Assembly (NCBI RefSeq): GCF_002135355.1
Contig: NZ_NEGE01000005.1
Location: 113,347-177,346 of the forward strand
Reading direction: 5' to 3'
From: Acinetobacter sp. ANC 4169
GTDB taxonomy: Bacteria > Pseudomonadota > Gammaproteobacteria > Pseudomonadales > Moraxellaceae
Length of the DNA stretch: 64,000 nucleotides
Of the stretch, positions 56,192 through 64,000 are shown one piece after another. The notes below the pieces were generated by a model. The model worked only from the letters and a program-made list of their open reading frames with translations, was not told the origin of the DNA and searched no databases. How positions within the stretch are numbered: the first letter of the stretch is position 1; the number at the start of each line of letters is the position of its first letter. The translations under genes were made by a program, and so were the position numbers.

Positions 56192-56217
56192 TAAAGTGTA
56201 CTGATGAGTACACTTTA
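56192..56217. promoter_or_regulatory. 26-bp palindrome, putative operator upstream of PAP2-adeIJK
   Basis: Perfect 11-bp arms TAAAGTGTACT and AGTACACTTTA around GATG, 51 bases before the PAP2 start. The size fits a dimeric repressor such as the TetR-type AdeN that controls adeIJK, but identity is inference. In RNA it would also form a stable hairpin. Confidence 0.65.
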
Positions 56218-56267
56218 ACCATGAATTAGTCATACTTCAATCGGCTAACATAACCCGGGTTCCTTAC

Positions 56268-56873
56268 ATGCCTTACTTGTTGCTTGGTGTAGGATTTTTC
56301 TTATTTATTTTCAGCATCTTAATGCTAGTAAATCCATCCTTGAACCAGTTCGACTGGGTGATCACGGAATGGCTGAGCCAGCATCGTAGCCTGCCTTTAA
56401 ATAGGATATTCATCACACTTTCGACTATAGGCGGTATGCCATTTGTATTATTTTTAACCACAGTCTGGTGTTTCCACCAAGCCTGGTATAAAAAATATGC
56501 AAATGTTATTTTCATTAGTTTAGGACTGATAGGAAGTATAGCCACGGTTTGGCTGCTCAAATATGTAATTTCAAGACCTCGCCCACCCGAAATGTATCAT
56601 CTGGTCAACAGCTATGGTGCTGCATTTCCCAGCGCTCATAGTGTTTATGCCGCTAGCTTGGGTTGTCTTGCAATTTATCTAAGCCTTCGACATTCCAAAC
56701 AGCACATCATTGTTATTGTTGCTTTTATGTGGTTGTTGATTATGGGAATTTCCAGGGTTTACCTTGGCGTGCATTTTTTCTCTGATGTCTTAGCCGGTTG
56801 GAGCATAAGTTTTATTTGGATCACACTACTTTATCTGCTGTATGCCAAATTGAGTAGGGCGAAAACAAATTAG
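56268..56873 (+). CDS. PAP2-family phosphatase
   Basis: A 201-residue inner-membrane phosphatidic-acid/undecaprenyl-pyrophosphate phosphatase-like protein. All three active-site motifs are visible: K-x6-RP (KYVISRPRP), PSAH, and SR-x5-H-x3-D (SRVYLGVHFFSD). Six spans. In Acinetobacter this gene regularly precedes adeIJK; here 32 bases separate them with no terminator, so co-transcription is likely. Substrate unproven. Confidence 0.92.
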   Translation: MPYLLLGVGFFLFIFSILMLVNPSLNQFDWVITEWLSQHRSLPLNRIFITLSTIGGMPFVLFLTTVWCFHQAWYKKYANVIFISLGLIGSIATVWLLKYVISRPRPPEMYHLVNSYGAAFPSAHSVYAASLGCLAIYLSLRHSKQHIIVIVAFMWLLIMGISRVYLGVHFFSDVLAGWSISFIWITLLYLLYAKLSRAKTN

Positions 56874-56905
56874 TTTTTAGATAATAATCTAATCGAGGTG
56901 GAAGA

Positions 56906-58174
56906 ATGATGTCTGCAAAGCTATGGGCGCCCGCCCTTACCGCTTGCGCATTAGCAACAAGTATTGCACTTGTTGGTTGTAGCAAAGATCCTAAGGATGC
57001 GCAGCAAGCTGCAGCAGCCCAAAAAATGCCACCTACTGAAGTTGGTGTCATTGTTGCCCAACCCCAAAGCGTAGAGCAATCTGTAGAACTTTCAGGCCGC
57101 ACCACGGCATTTGAAATTTCTGAAGTCCGTCCACAAACCAGTGGTGTGATTCTTAAGCGTCTATTCACTGAAGGCAGCTATGTACGTGAAGGTCAGGCAC
57201 TTTATCAAATTGATTCCAGCACAAACCGTGCGAACGTCGATAATGCCCGTGCTTCTATTGCCAGCGCTGAAGCAAATCTGAATGTTCTACGTGTCAAAGA
57301 AGGCCGTTACCGTCAATTGGTCGGTACAAATGCCATTTCAAAACAAGAATATGACGATATCGCTGCGCAAGTAAAACTGGCTGAAGCAACCTTGAATGCG
57401 AGCCGTGCAACCTTGAAAAATGCCGAAATCAACTTGGGCTACTCAACTGTACGTGCACCGATTTCTGGTCAGACTAACCGCTCAACAGTTACTTCAGGCG
57501 CTTTGGTAACAATGAACCAAGAAAACCCATTGGTGACTATTCAGCGTTTAGACCCGATTTATGTCGACATTAACCAGTCGAGTGCTGAATTACTGCGTTT
57601 GCGCCAGCAGTTGAATCAAGGCAGCTTGGGTAGCAGCAACAACACTAAAGTAAAGCTTAAACTGGAAGATGGCAGCTATTACCCGGTTGAAGGCCGTCTT
57701 GCATTCTCGGATGCCAGTGTAAACCCGGAAACCGGTACGGTAACTTTACGCGCGGTGTTCCAGAACCCGAATCATTTATTGCTTCCAGGTATGTATGCGA
57801 CTGCGCAAATCGTGCAAGGTGTTATTCCGAATGCCATGCTGATTCCTCAGGCAGCGATTACCCGTACACCAACAGGTCAAGCCATTGCCATGGTTGTGAA
57901 TGCCAAAGGTGTGGTTGAAACACGTCCTGTAGAAACTGCCGGCGTTCAAGCTAAAGACTGGATTGTGACCAAGGGCTTACAAATTGGTGAAAAAGTGATT
58001 GTTGATGGTATTGCCAAGGTGAAAGAAGGTGCGACTGTGGTTGCGAAGCCTTATCAGCCTCAAGCCGCTGCGCCTCAAGGTGCAGGTCAACCTGCAGCAG
58101 AAGCAAATAAAGCAGGCCAGCCAGCCGGTCAAGCACAACCTAAAACTGAACAAAAAGCTACTTCAAATGCGTAA
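56906..58174 (+). CDS. adeI: RND efflux periplasmic adaptor AdeI
   Basis: Membrane-fusion protein of the AdeIJK tripartite multidrug pump. Lipoprotein signal with lipobox LVGC and lipidated C25. The 422-residue protein has the lipoyl halves (EVRPQTSGVILKRLFTEGSYVREGQALYQID and NLGYSTVRAPISG), an alpha hairpin between them, and beta-barrel/membrane-proximal domains. The C-terminal tail is Ala/Gln/Pro-rich. Two ATG codons in tandem; the first is given. AGGTGGAAG ribosome site. Confidence 0.95.
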   Translation: MMSAKLWAPALTACALATSIALVGCSKDPKDAQQAAAAQKMPPTEVGVIVAQPQSVEQSVELSGRTTAFEISEVRPQTSGVILKRLFTEGSYVREGQALYQIDSSTNRANVDNARASIASAEANLNVLRVKEGRYRQLVGTNAISKQEYDDIAAQVKLAEATLNASRATLKNAEINLGYSTVRAPISGQTNRSTVTSGALVTMNQENPLVTIQRLDPIYVDINQSSAELLRLRQQLNQGSLGSSNNTKVKLKLEDGSYYPVEGRLAFSDASVNPETGTVTLRAVFQNPNHLLLPGMYATAQIVQGVIPNAMLIPQAAITRTPTGQAIAMVVNAKGVVETRPVETAGVQAKDWIVTKGLQIGEKVIVDGIAKVKEGATVVAKPYQPQAAAPQGAGQPAAEANKAGQPAGQAQPKTEQKATSNA

Positions 58175-58186
58175 GGGGTAGACTAA

Positions 58187-61100
58187 ATGGCTCACTTTTT
58201 TATTCATCGCCCGATCTTTGCATGGGTGATTGCCTTGGTGATTATGCTGGCGGGTGTTTTAACCCTCAGCAAAATGCCCATTGCACAATATCCGACTATT
58301 GCGCCACCAACGGTGAGCATTTCGGCGACTTATCCAGGTGCATCTGCTGAAACTGTAGAAAATACAGTGACCCAAATTATTGAACAGCAAATGAACGGTC
58401 TTGACGGTTTACGCTATATTTCTTCAAATAGTGCGGGTAACGGTCAGGCATCGATTGCCTTGAACTTTGAACAAGGGATCGATCCCGATATTGCCCAAGT
58501 TCAGGTACAAAACAAATTGCAGTCTGCAACTGCGCTACTGCCTGAAGATGTACAGCGTCAGGGCCTCAAGGTGACTAAATCGGGTGCCAGCTTCCTGCAA
58601 GTTTTAGCATTCTATTCACCGAATGGCTCAATGACTGACGCCGACATTAAAGACTATGTAAACTCCAATATTTCTGAACCGCTGAGCCGTGTGGCAGGTG
58701 TGGGTGAAGTACAGGTGTTTGGTGGCTCTTATGCCATGCGTATCTGGTTGGATCCTGCAAAACTCAGCAGTTATCAACTGACTCCAAGTGATGTAGTAGC
58801 TGCCCTGCGTACTCAAAACGCACAGGTTGCCGTAGGTCAATTGGGTGGTGCACCTGCTGTTGAAGGTCAAGTACTGAATGCGACTGTAAACGCGCAAAGC
58901 CTGTTACAAACACCTGAACAGTTCCGTTCTATTTTCTTGAAAAATGTCGGTTCCGGTGCAAAAGTGACGGTTGGTGATGTCGCTAAAGTTGAATTGGGTT
59001 CTGACAACTATCAGTTCACTTCTAAATTTAACGGCAAACCTGCAGGTGGTGTAGCAATTAAGTTGGCTACCGGTGCAAATGCACTCGACACAGCAACAGC
59101 TGTCGAAGAACGCTTGCAACAACTGCGCAAAAACTATCCAAGTGATCTGAAAGACCAACTGGCATTTGATACTACTCCATTTATCAAACTCTCTATTGAA
59201 AGTGTGGTTCACACTTTAGTTGAAGCGATCATCCTGGTATTCCTGGTGATGTTCCTGTTCTTGCAGAACTGGCGTGCAACCCTGATTCCAACCATGGCAG
59301 TTCCTGTGGTGGTATTGGGTACTTTTGCCATCATCAACCTGTTTGGCTTCTCGATTAACACGCTCACCATGTTTGCCATGGTACTGGCCATTGGTCTGCT
59401 GGTGGATGATGCGATTGTGGTGGTCGAAAACGTTGAACGGGTCATGGCCGAAGAACATCTCGATCCGGTGAGTGCGACTGAAAAGTCGATGAGCCAGATT
59501 TCGGGTGCCTTGGTCGGGATTACCACAGTATTGACTGCGGTATTCGTACCGATGGCCTTCTTTAGCGGGACGACCGGTGTAATTTATCGCCAGTTCTCGA
59601 TCACGCTTGTAACCGCGATGATTTTGTCATTGGCAATTGCCCTGACTTTTACCCCTGCCCTTTGTGCAACCTTGCTCAAACAGCATGATAAAGACAAGCC
59701 GGAAAGTAATGGTGTGTTCGCCCGCTTCTTCCGCTGGTTTAACCATAGCTTTGACCGCATGTCGGGCGGTTACCAGAAATGGGTTGGCAAACTGCTGATT
59801 CATAAAGTGATTGCCGGCGTTATTTATGCTGTGGTGATTGCGGGTCTATTGTTCATGTTCAAGAACCTGCCAAGCTCATTCCTGCCGAATGAAGACCAGG
59901 GTGTGGTGATGACACTGGTTCAATTACCGCCGAATGCCACACTTGACCGTACTGAGAAAGTCATTGATCAGATGAATGGCTTCTTTATGGAAGGTGAAAA
60001 AGCCAATGTCGATTCTGTATTCAGTGTCGCAGGTTTCTCTTTCACCGGTGTCGGTCAGAATGCCGGTTTAGCCTTCATTAAGTTGAAAGACTGGAGCGAA
60101 CGTACCTCTCCTGAATCGCAAATCGGTGCCATTATCCAGCGTGGTATGGCATTGAACGTGATTGCCAAAGATGCTTCTTATGTGATGCCGTTGCAGCTTC
60201 CTGCAATGCCAGAACTGGGGGTTTCTGCCGGCTTTAACTTACAGTTGAAAGATGCTGCAGGTAGCGGTCACGAAAAACTGATTACTGCACGTAACATGAT
60301 TTTGGGTATGGCTGCGCAAGACAAACGCCTTGCCGGTGTACGTCCAAACGGTCAGGAAGATACGCCACAATACAAAGTGTATGTGGATAACGAAAAAGCC
60401 AGCTCTATGGGCGTAAGCATTGCTGAAATCAACAACACCATGCGTATTGCCTGGGGCGGTTCATACATTAATGACTTTATTGACCGCGGTCGCGTGAAAA
60501 AAGTCTATGTTCAAGCCGTACCTGATGCGCGTATGATGCCGGAAGATTTAAACAAGTGGTACGTACGCAATAACCTGGGACAAATGGTACCGTTCTCTGC
60601 TTTTGCAACGGGTGAATGGACTTATGGTTCGCCACGCCTTGAACGTTATAACGGTATTGCATCGGTGAACATTCAGGGTACCCCTGCACCGGGCGTCAGC
60701 TCTGGTGATGCGATGCTTGCAATGGAAGAAATCATTGCCAAACTTCCGCAAATGGGCATGAGTGGTTTTGACTATGAATGGACAGGTTTATCTTTAGAAG
60801 AACGTGAAGCAGGTTCGCAAACTGCGGGTCTATACGGACTTTCTATGTTAATCGTGTTCCTGTGTCTTGCTGCATTGTATGAAAGCTGGTCTATTCCATT
60901 CTCGGTACTGTTGGTGATTCCTCTAGGTATTGTCGGTGCAATTGGCTTAACTTTCCTCGGCATGGTGTTACTGAAAGATCCAAACTTGTCGAATAACATT
61001 TACTTCCAGGTCGCGATTATCGCCGTCATTGGTTTGGCCGCGAAGAATGCGATCCTGATTGTAGAATTCGCGAAGGAACTGCAAGAAGATAAAGGCGAGC

Positions 61101-61369
61101 CTTTACTTGAAGCCACCTTGCATGCAGCAAAAATGCGTTTACGTCCAATCATTATGACCACCCTTGCCTTCGGTTTTGGTGTACTTCCACTGGCCATTGC
61201 TTCAGGTGCCGGCGCAGGTAGCCAGCACTCGGTAGGTTATGGTGTACTGGGTGGCGTAATCAGTTCAACTTTATTGGGTATCTTCTTTATTCCTGTGTTC
61301 TACGTCTGGATTCGAAGTATCTTTAAATACAAACCTAAAAAACGAAATGATCAGGAGCAAACATCGTGA
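58187..61369 (+). CDS. adeJ: RND multidrug efflux transporter AdeJ
   Basis: Proton-driven inner-membrane pump of AdeIJK; its family exports beta-lactams, tetracyclines, chloramphenicol, fluoroquinolones and other drugs. The 1060-residue HAE1-RND protein begins MAHFFIHRPIFAWVIALVIMLAG. The proton-relay aspartates lie in GLLVDDAIVVVENVERVM near residue 405, with 12 spans and two large periplasmic loops. 12 bases after adeI; its stop overlaps the adeK start as TGATG. Confidence 0.97.
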   Translation: MAHFFIHRPIFAWVIALVIMLAGVLTLSKMPIAQYPTIAPPTVSISATYPGASAETVENTVTQIIEQQMNGLDGLRYISSNSAGNGQASIALNFEQGIDPDIAQVQVQNKLQSATALLPEDVQRQGLKVTKSGASFLQVLAFYSPNGSMTDADIKDYVNSNISEPLSRVAGVGEVQVFGGSYAMRIWLDPAKLSSYQLTPSDVVAALRTQNAQVAVGQLGGAPAVEGQVLNATVNAQSLLQTPEQFRSIFLKNVGSGAKVTVGDVAKVELGSDNYQFTSKFNGKPAGGVAIKLATGANALDTATAVEERLQQLRKNYPSDLKDQLAFDTTPFIKLSIESVVHTLVEAIILVFLVMFLFLQNWRATLIPTMAVPVVVLGTFAIINLFGFSINTLTMFAMVLAIGLLVDDAIVVVENVERVMAEEHLDPVSATEKSMSQISGALVGITTVLTAVFVPMAFFSGTTGVIYRQFSITLVTAMILSLAIALTFTPALCATLLKQHDKDKPESNGVFARFFRWFNHSFDRMSGGYQKWVGKLLIHKVIAGVIYAVVIAGLLFMFKNLPSSFLPNEDQGVVMTLVQLPPNATLDRTEKVIDQMNGFFMEGEKANVDSVFSVAGFSFTGVGQNAGLAFIKLKDWSERTSPESQIGAIIQRGMALNVIAKDASYVMPLQLPAMPELGVSAGFNLQLKDAAGSGHEKLITARNMILGMAAQDKRLAGVRPNGQEDTPQYKVYVDNEKASSMGVSIAEINNTMRIAWGGSYINDFIDRGRVKKVYVQAVPDARMMPEDLNKWYVRNNLGQMVPFSAFATGEWTYGSPRLERYNGIASVNIQGTPAPGVSSGDAMLAMEEIIAKLPQMGMSGFDYEWTGLSLEEREAGSQTAGLYGLSMLIVFLCLAALYESWSIPFSVLLVIPLGIVGAIGLTFLGMVLLKDPNLSNNIYFQVAIIAVIGLAAKNAILIVEFAKELQEDKGEPLLEATLHAAKMRLRPIIMTTLAFGFGVLPLAIASGAGAGSQHSVGYGVLGGVISSTLLGIFFIPVFYVWIRSIFKYKPKKRNDQEQTS

Positions 61370-62829
61370 TGCAAAAGGTATGGTCTATTTCAGGTCGTAG
61401 CATTGCGGTATCTGCACTTGCGCTTGCTTTGACTGCATGTCAAAGCATGCGTGGCCCAGAGCCCGTAGCTCAAGCAAATATTCCAGAACAAGGTTATCTA
61501 ACTGCTAATTCTGGACCTTCAATTGCTGAGCAAGGTTATAAAGACTTTTTTGCCGATCAGCGCTTGCTTCAAGTGCTTGATCTGGCACTAGCCAATAACC
61601 GTGACTTGCGTACTTCGACCTTAAACATTCAACGTGCGCAGCAACAGTATCAAATCACCCAAAACAACCAGCTTCCAACCATTGGTGCCAGTGGTAGCGT
61701 ACTTCGTCAAGACACGCTCAACACCAGTGGCGCCATGACCAGCTACAATGTCGGTCTAGGTGTGACTGCCTATGAGCTGGATTTCTGGGGTCGTGTTCGT
61801 AGCTTAAAAGATAATGCTTTAGACACTTACCTGGCAACTTCGAGTGCACGTGATGCCACTCAGATTGCGCTGATTGGTCAAGTGGCTCAGGCATGGTTGA
61901 ACTACTCGTTTGCCAATGCAAATTTAAAACTTGCAGACCAAACATTAAAAGCCCAACTTGAGTCTTATAACCTCAACAAAAAACGTTTTGATGTCGGCAT
62001 CGACAGTGAAGTTCCTGTTCGTCAGGCACAGATTTCTGTCGAAACAGCGCGTAACGACGTTGCTAATTACAAGACTCAGATTGCACAGGCACAAAACTTG
62101 TTGAATCTGCTGGTCGGTCAAGCGGTTCCAGCGAACCTGTTGCCAAGCCAACGCGTAACCCGTATCAGTAAATCCAATGCACTGAGTGCAGGCTTACCAA
62201 GTGACTTGCTGAATAACCGTCCTGACCTGCGTGCTGCCGAATATAAACTTTCTGCAGCAGGTGCCAATATCGGTGCAGCTAAGGCACGTATGTTCCCGAC
62301 CATCAGTTTGACCGGTAATGCAGGCTATGCGTCAACCAGCTTAAGCGACCTGTTTAAATCGGGTGGTTTTGTCTGGTCAATTGGTCCAAGTATTGACCTG
62401 CCAATCTTCGATTGGGGCACACGTAAGGCCAACATCAAGATTTCAGAAACAGATCAGCAAATTGCCTTGTCTGATTATGAAAAATCTATTCAATCCGCTT
62501 TCCGCGAAGTGAATGATGCCTTGGCAGTACGGCAAAATATTGGTGACCGTTTAGCAGCGCAACGCCGTCTGGTGGATGCAACCAATACTACTTATCGACT
62601 GTCGAATGCCCGCTTCCGTGCCGGTATTGACAGTTACCTGACTGTACTGGATGCACAACGTGCATCTTATGCAGCTGAACAAGGTTTATTGTTGCTTGAA
62701 CAGGCCAACATGAATAACCAGGTTGAATTGTATAAAACACTGGGCGGCGGTCTTAAAGCCAACACCGGTGATGCCGTTCAACAGTCACCTTCTTCGGCTG
62801 AACGTAAAGCGGCAAACAGCGCTCAGTAA
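61369..62829 (+). CDS. adeK: RND efflux outer membrane channel AdeK
   Basis: TolC-like outer membrane factor of AdeIJK. Lipoprotein signal with lipobox LTAC and lipidated C24. The two outer-membrane-efflux repeats are visible: LALANNRDLRTSTLNIQRAQQQYQI... and SDYEKSIQSAFREVNDALAVRQNI...FRAGIDSYLTVLDAQR. 486 residues. The ATG at 61369 overlaps the adeJ stop; a GTG codon one triplet earlier is less likely. A terminator follows. Confidence 0.96.
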   Translation: MQKVWSISGRSIAVSALALALTACQSMRGPEPVAQANIPEQGYLTANSGPSIAEQGYKDFFADQRLLQVLDLALANNRDLRTSTLNIQRAQQQYQITQNNQLPTIGASGSVLRQDTLNTSGAMTSYNVGLGVTAYELDFWGRVRSLKDNALDTYLATSSARDATQIALIGQVAQAWLNYSFANANLKLADQTLKAQLESYNLNKKRFDVGIDSEVPVRQAQISVETARNDVANYKTQIAQAQNLLNLLVGQAVPANLLPSQRVTRISKSNALSAGLPSDLLNNRPDLRAAEYKLSAAGANIGAAKARMFPTISLTGNAGYASTSLSDLFKSGGFVWSIGPSIDLPIFDWGTRKANIKISETDQQIALSDYEKSIQSAFREVNDALAVRQNIGDRLAAQRRLVDATNTTYRLSNARFRAGIDSYLTVLDAQRASYAAEQGLLLLEQANMNNQVELYKTLGGGLKANTGDAVQQSPSSAERKAANSAQ

Positions 62830-62845
62830 TGTTCAAGTGTGATAA

Positions 62846-62876
62846 AAAAGCCTGCACCATGCAGGCTTTTTTATTG
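62846..62876 (+). terminator. Terminator after adeK
   Basis: AAGCCTGCA / TGCAGGCTT stem with loop CCA, followed by T6. Confidence 0.9.
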
Positions 62877-62934
62877 CTTTTTAAAGCCTGATTTTCTATC
62901 TTCACTAGAGTCTATTTCATTTGAATATCAAAAA

Positions 62935-63291
62935 ATGCTGCTGAGTAATTTAGAAACTGTTCCGGGACATACCATTCGCCGTCAAATTGATGTGGTCTAT
63001 GGCAGCACTGTGCGTAGTAAACATGTGGGACGTGACCTTTTGGCAGGTCTGAAAAATATTGTCGGTGGTGAACTGACAGCCTATACCGAACTGCTGGAGG
63101 AATCACGTCAGGAAGCCATGAACCGTATGATTGAGAAAGCAAAATCTTTAGGTGCAAATGCCGTGGTGGGGATCCGTTTTTCAACTTCAAATATTGCCCA
63201 AGGTGCTTCGGAACTATTTGTTTATGGCACTGCGGTGGTGGTTGAAGCAAATGCTCAAAAATTGCCTGATCCCTTCCCGACGCAAGGCTAA
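62935..63291 (+). CDS. UPF0145 (YbjQ) family protein
   Basis: A 118-residue protein of the YbjQ/UPF0145 family: LLSNLETVPGHTIRRQIDVVYGSTVRS, GRDLLAGLKNIVGGELTAYTELLEESRQEAMNRM and the GANAVVGIRFSTSNI core. Family members form pentameric rings with possible metal or heavy-metal links, but the function is not settled. Start at 62935 matches the usual N-terminus; the frame upstream runs through the adeK terminator. Overlaps closely with the next gene (3-base gap). Confidence 0.9.
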   Translation: MLLSNLETVPGHTIRRQIDVVYGSTVRSKHVGRDLLAGLKNIVGGELTAYTELLEESRQEAMNRMIEKAKSLGANAVVGIRFSTSNIAQGASELFVYGTAVVVEANAQKLPDPFPTQG

Positions 63292-63294
63292 GCC

Positions 63295-63729
63295 ATGGAT
63301 GCCGTAATTTTAAAAGTCGTCATTTTTGTGATTTTATTTGCGATAGGCTGGGGCTTTGGTCGCCATATTGAAAGAAAGCATTTAACTGAACTGGATGAAC
63401 AAGAACAGCGTTTGGCCTATATCACCTTGGACAATAACCGTTTTACGACCTCTCCATATCCGGGGCAACTGGTGAGCAGCAATGTGGTCATTTCCCATGA
63501 TTACTTTAAATATGTGATTGCCAATATCCAGAATTTTTTTGGTGGTCGCTTAACCAGCTATGAAAGTGTGGTTGAACGTGCCCGCCGTGAAGCCATTGTC
63601 CGTTTAAAACTGGAAGCCGAGAAAATCGGCGCCACCCATATTATGGGCTTACGCCTAAGTACCACAGAGATGGGGATGCAAGGCGGCATGGTGGAAGTGT
63701 TTGCGTATGGCACGGCGATTCAGGGTTAA
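63295..63729 (+). CDS. Membrane-anchored UPF0145 family protein
   Basis: A 144-residue paralogue of the preceding gene with an added N-terminal membrane span (residues 4-22, LKVVIFVILFAIGWGFG) and a basic segment GRHIERKH after it. The UPF0145 domain follows from about residue 45 (SNVVISHDYFKYVIANIQNFFGGRLTSYESVVERARREAI...GATHIMGLRLSTTEMG). Pairing of a soluble and an anchored copy suggests a mixed complex on the membrane (inference). Confidence 0.85.
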   Translation: MDAVILKVVIFVILFAIGWGFGRHIERKHLTELDEQEQRLAYITLDNNRFTTSPYPGQLVSSNVVISHDYFKYVIANIQNFFGGRLTSYESVVERARREAIVRLKLEAEKIGATHIMGLRLSTTEMGMQGGMVEVFAYGTAIQG

Positions 63730-63750
63730 GTAAATTAAATAAGGTTTGAA

Positions 63751-63784
63751 TCTCCCCCCCTAAATTCCCCTTTTTCAAAGGGGG
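63751..63784. repeat. Short C/G-run palindrome next to the insertion sequence
   Basis: A C7 run, then CCCCTTT / AAAGGGG around TTC. Such CCCC...GGGG hairpins occur between genes in Acinetobacter from memory, but repeat status cannot be tested in this window. Confidence 0.4.
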
Positions 63785-63847
63785 ACTTGCCATGTATTTC
63801 ATTGTCTTTCAAGAAGCATAGCTCCTCCCTGATCCTAGCCAAAATAA

Positions 63848-64000
63848 TGGACATGTAGTCCCTCTAAAGATAACGTAACGTTAACTTTGGAGATGTAAAA
63901 ATGGCTAAACGCTTTAGTCCAGAATTTAAACAGCAAGCAATTGATTATGCACTTTCAAACTCACACGAGTCTGTAGCTGCAATCGCCCAGAAATTAGGTG
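63848..64000 (+). mobile_element. Left end of an IS3-like insertion sequence (cut by window edge)
   Basis: A probable terminal repeat begins TGGACATGTAG around 63848, followed about 50 bases later by a transposase gene running off the window. The right end is outside, so family and exact ends are tentative. Confidence 0.65.
63901..64000 (+). CDS. IS3-family transposase OrfA-like, partial
   Basis: The first 33 codons read MAKRFSPEFKQQAIDYAL...VAAIAQKLG, the N-terminal helix-turn-helix of IS3-family OrfA proteins (HTH_Tnp_1 type). GGAGATG ribosome site upstream. Truncated by the window, not necessarily in the genome. Confidence 0.8.
   Translation, partial: MAKRFSPEFKQQAIDYALSNSHESVAAIAQKLG

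Noticed and set aside
62839..62934. N-terminal extension of the first UPF0145 protein
   Set aside because: It runs through the adeK terminator hairpin and is not part of the family's conserved N-terminus.

Overview
The window is a stretch of Acinetobacter chromosome. Gene content and order are typical of that genus: sdhCDA next to gltA, a single-domain L25, a divergent hemA/TPR gene followed by lolB-ispE-tRNA-Gln-prs, a PAP2 gene in front of adeIJK, and an ABZJ_00895-like membrane protein. Intergenic DNA is very AT-rich and coding DNA moderately so. The species cannot be fixed from the sequence alone.

Layout. 1-4.5 kb: sdhA (cut by the left edge), sdhD and sdhC on the minus strand, a 1 kb AT-rich gap, then gltA. 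4.6-9.4 kb: a small HExxH protein, nadE, an unknown gene, two tRNA-Met genes, a lipoprotein and rnpB. 9.4-10.8 kb: ferredoxin, coaD, smpB. 10.8-14.2 kb: an AT-rich accessory operon on the minus strand (WYL regulator, two related unknown proteins, a 61-residue protein and a PD-(D/E)XK nuclease). This is the best candidate for an undescribed system. 14.3-28.6 kb: housekeeping genes for outer-membrane assembly (bamD, lolB), replication (dnaG), haem (hemA), isoprenoids (ispE), a four-copy tRNA-Gln array, prs, rplY, pth, panD and an FMN-riboswitch-controlled ribB. 28.6-40.5 kb: LysE exporter, DUF1289, trhO, DedA, small membrane proteins, rpoD, lipB, an SCP2/alcohol dehydrogenase operon and an APC permease. 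40.5-44.6 kb: a DUF6502 protein with a lipoprotein, divergent to a FadL-type porin. 44.7-56.1 kb: trmL, cysG, serS, a carotenoid-oxygenase-family enzyme, lolA, rpmA-rplU and, divergently, ispB. 56.2-63.7 kb: PAP2, the adeIJK efflux operon and two UPF0145 genes. The right edge cuts into an IS3-like insertion sequence.

Most of the window is ordinary core genome. The observations most worth following are: (1) the WYL/PD-(D/E)XK operon, with a near-perfect 27-bp dyad in front of its regulator and an unusual start or recoding site for the nuclease; (2) long palindromes in front of PAP2-adeIJK and of the SCP2/alcohol dehydrogenase operon; (3) a 16-bp motif shared by the two divergent promoters of the DUF6502/FadL locus; (4) a nested palindromic 70-bp element after the fadL-like gene; (5) a duplicated DPFA-type motif in an enlarged DnaG linker. 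All functional statements are read from the sequence by family recognition; no database search was run.
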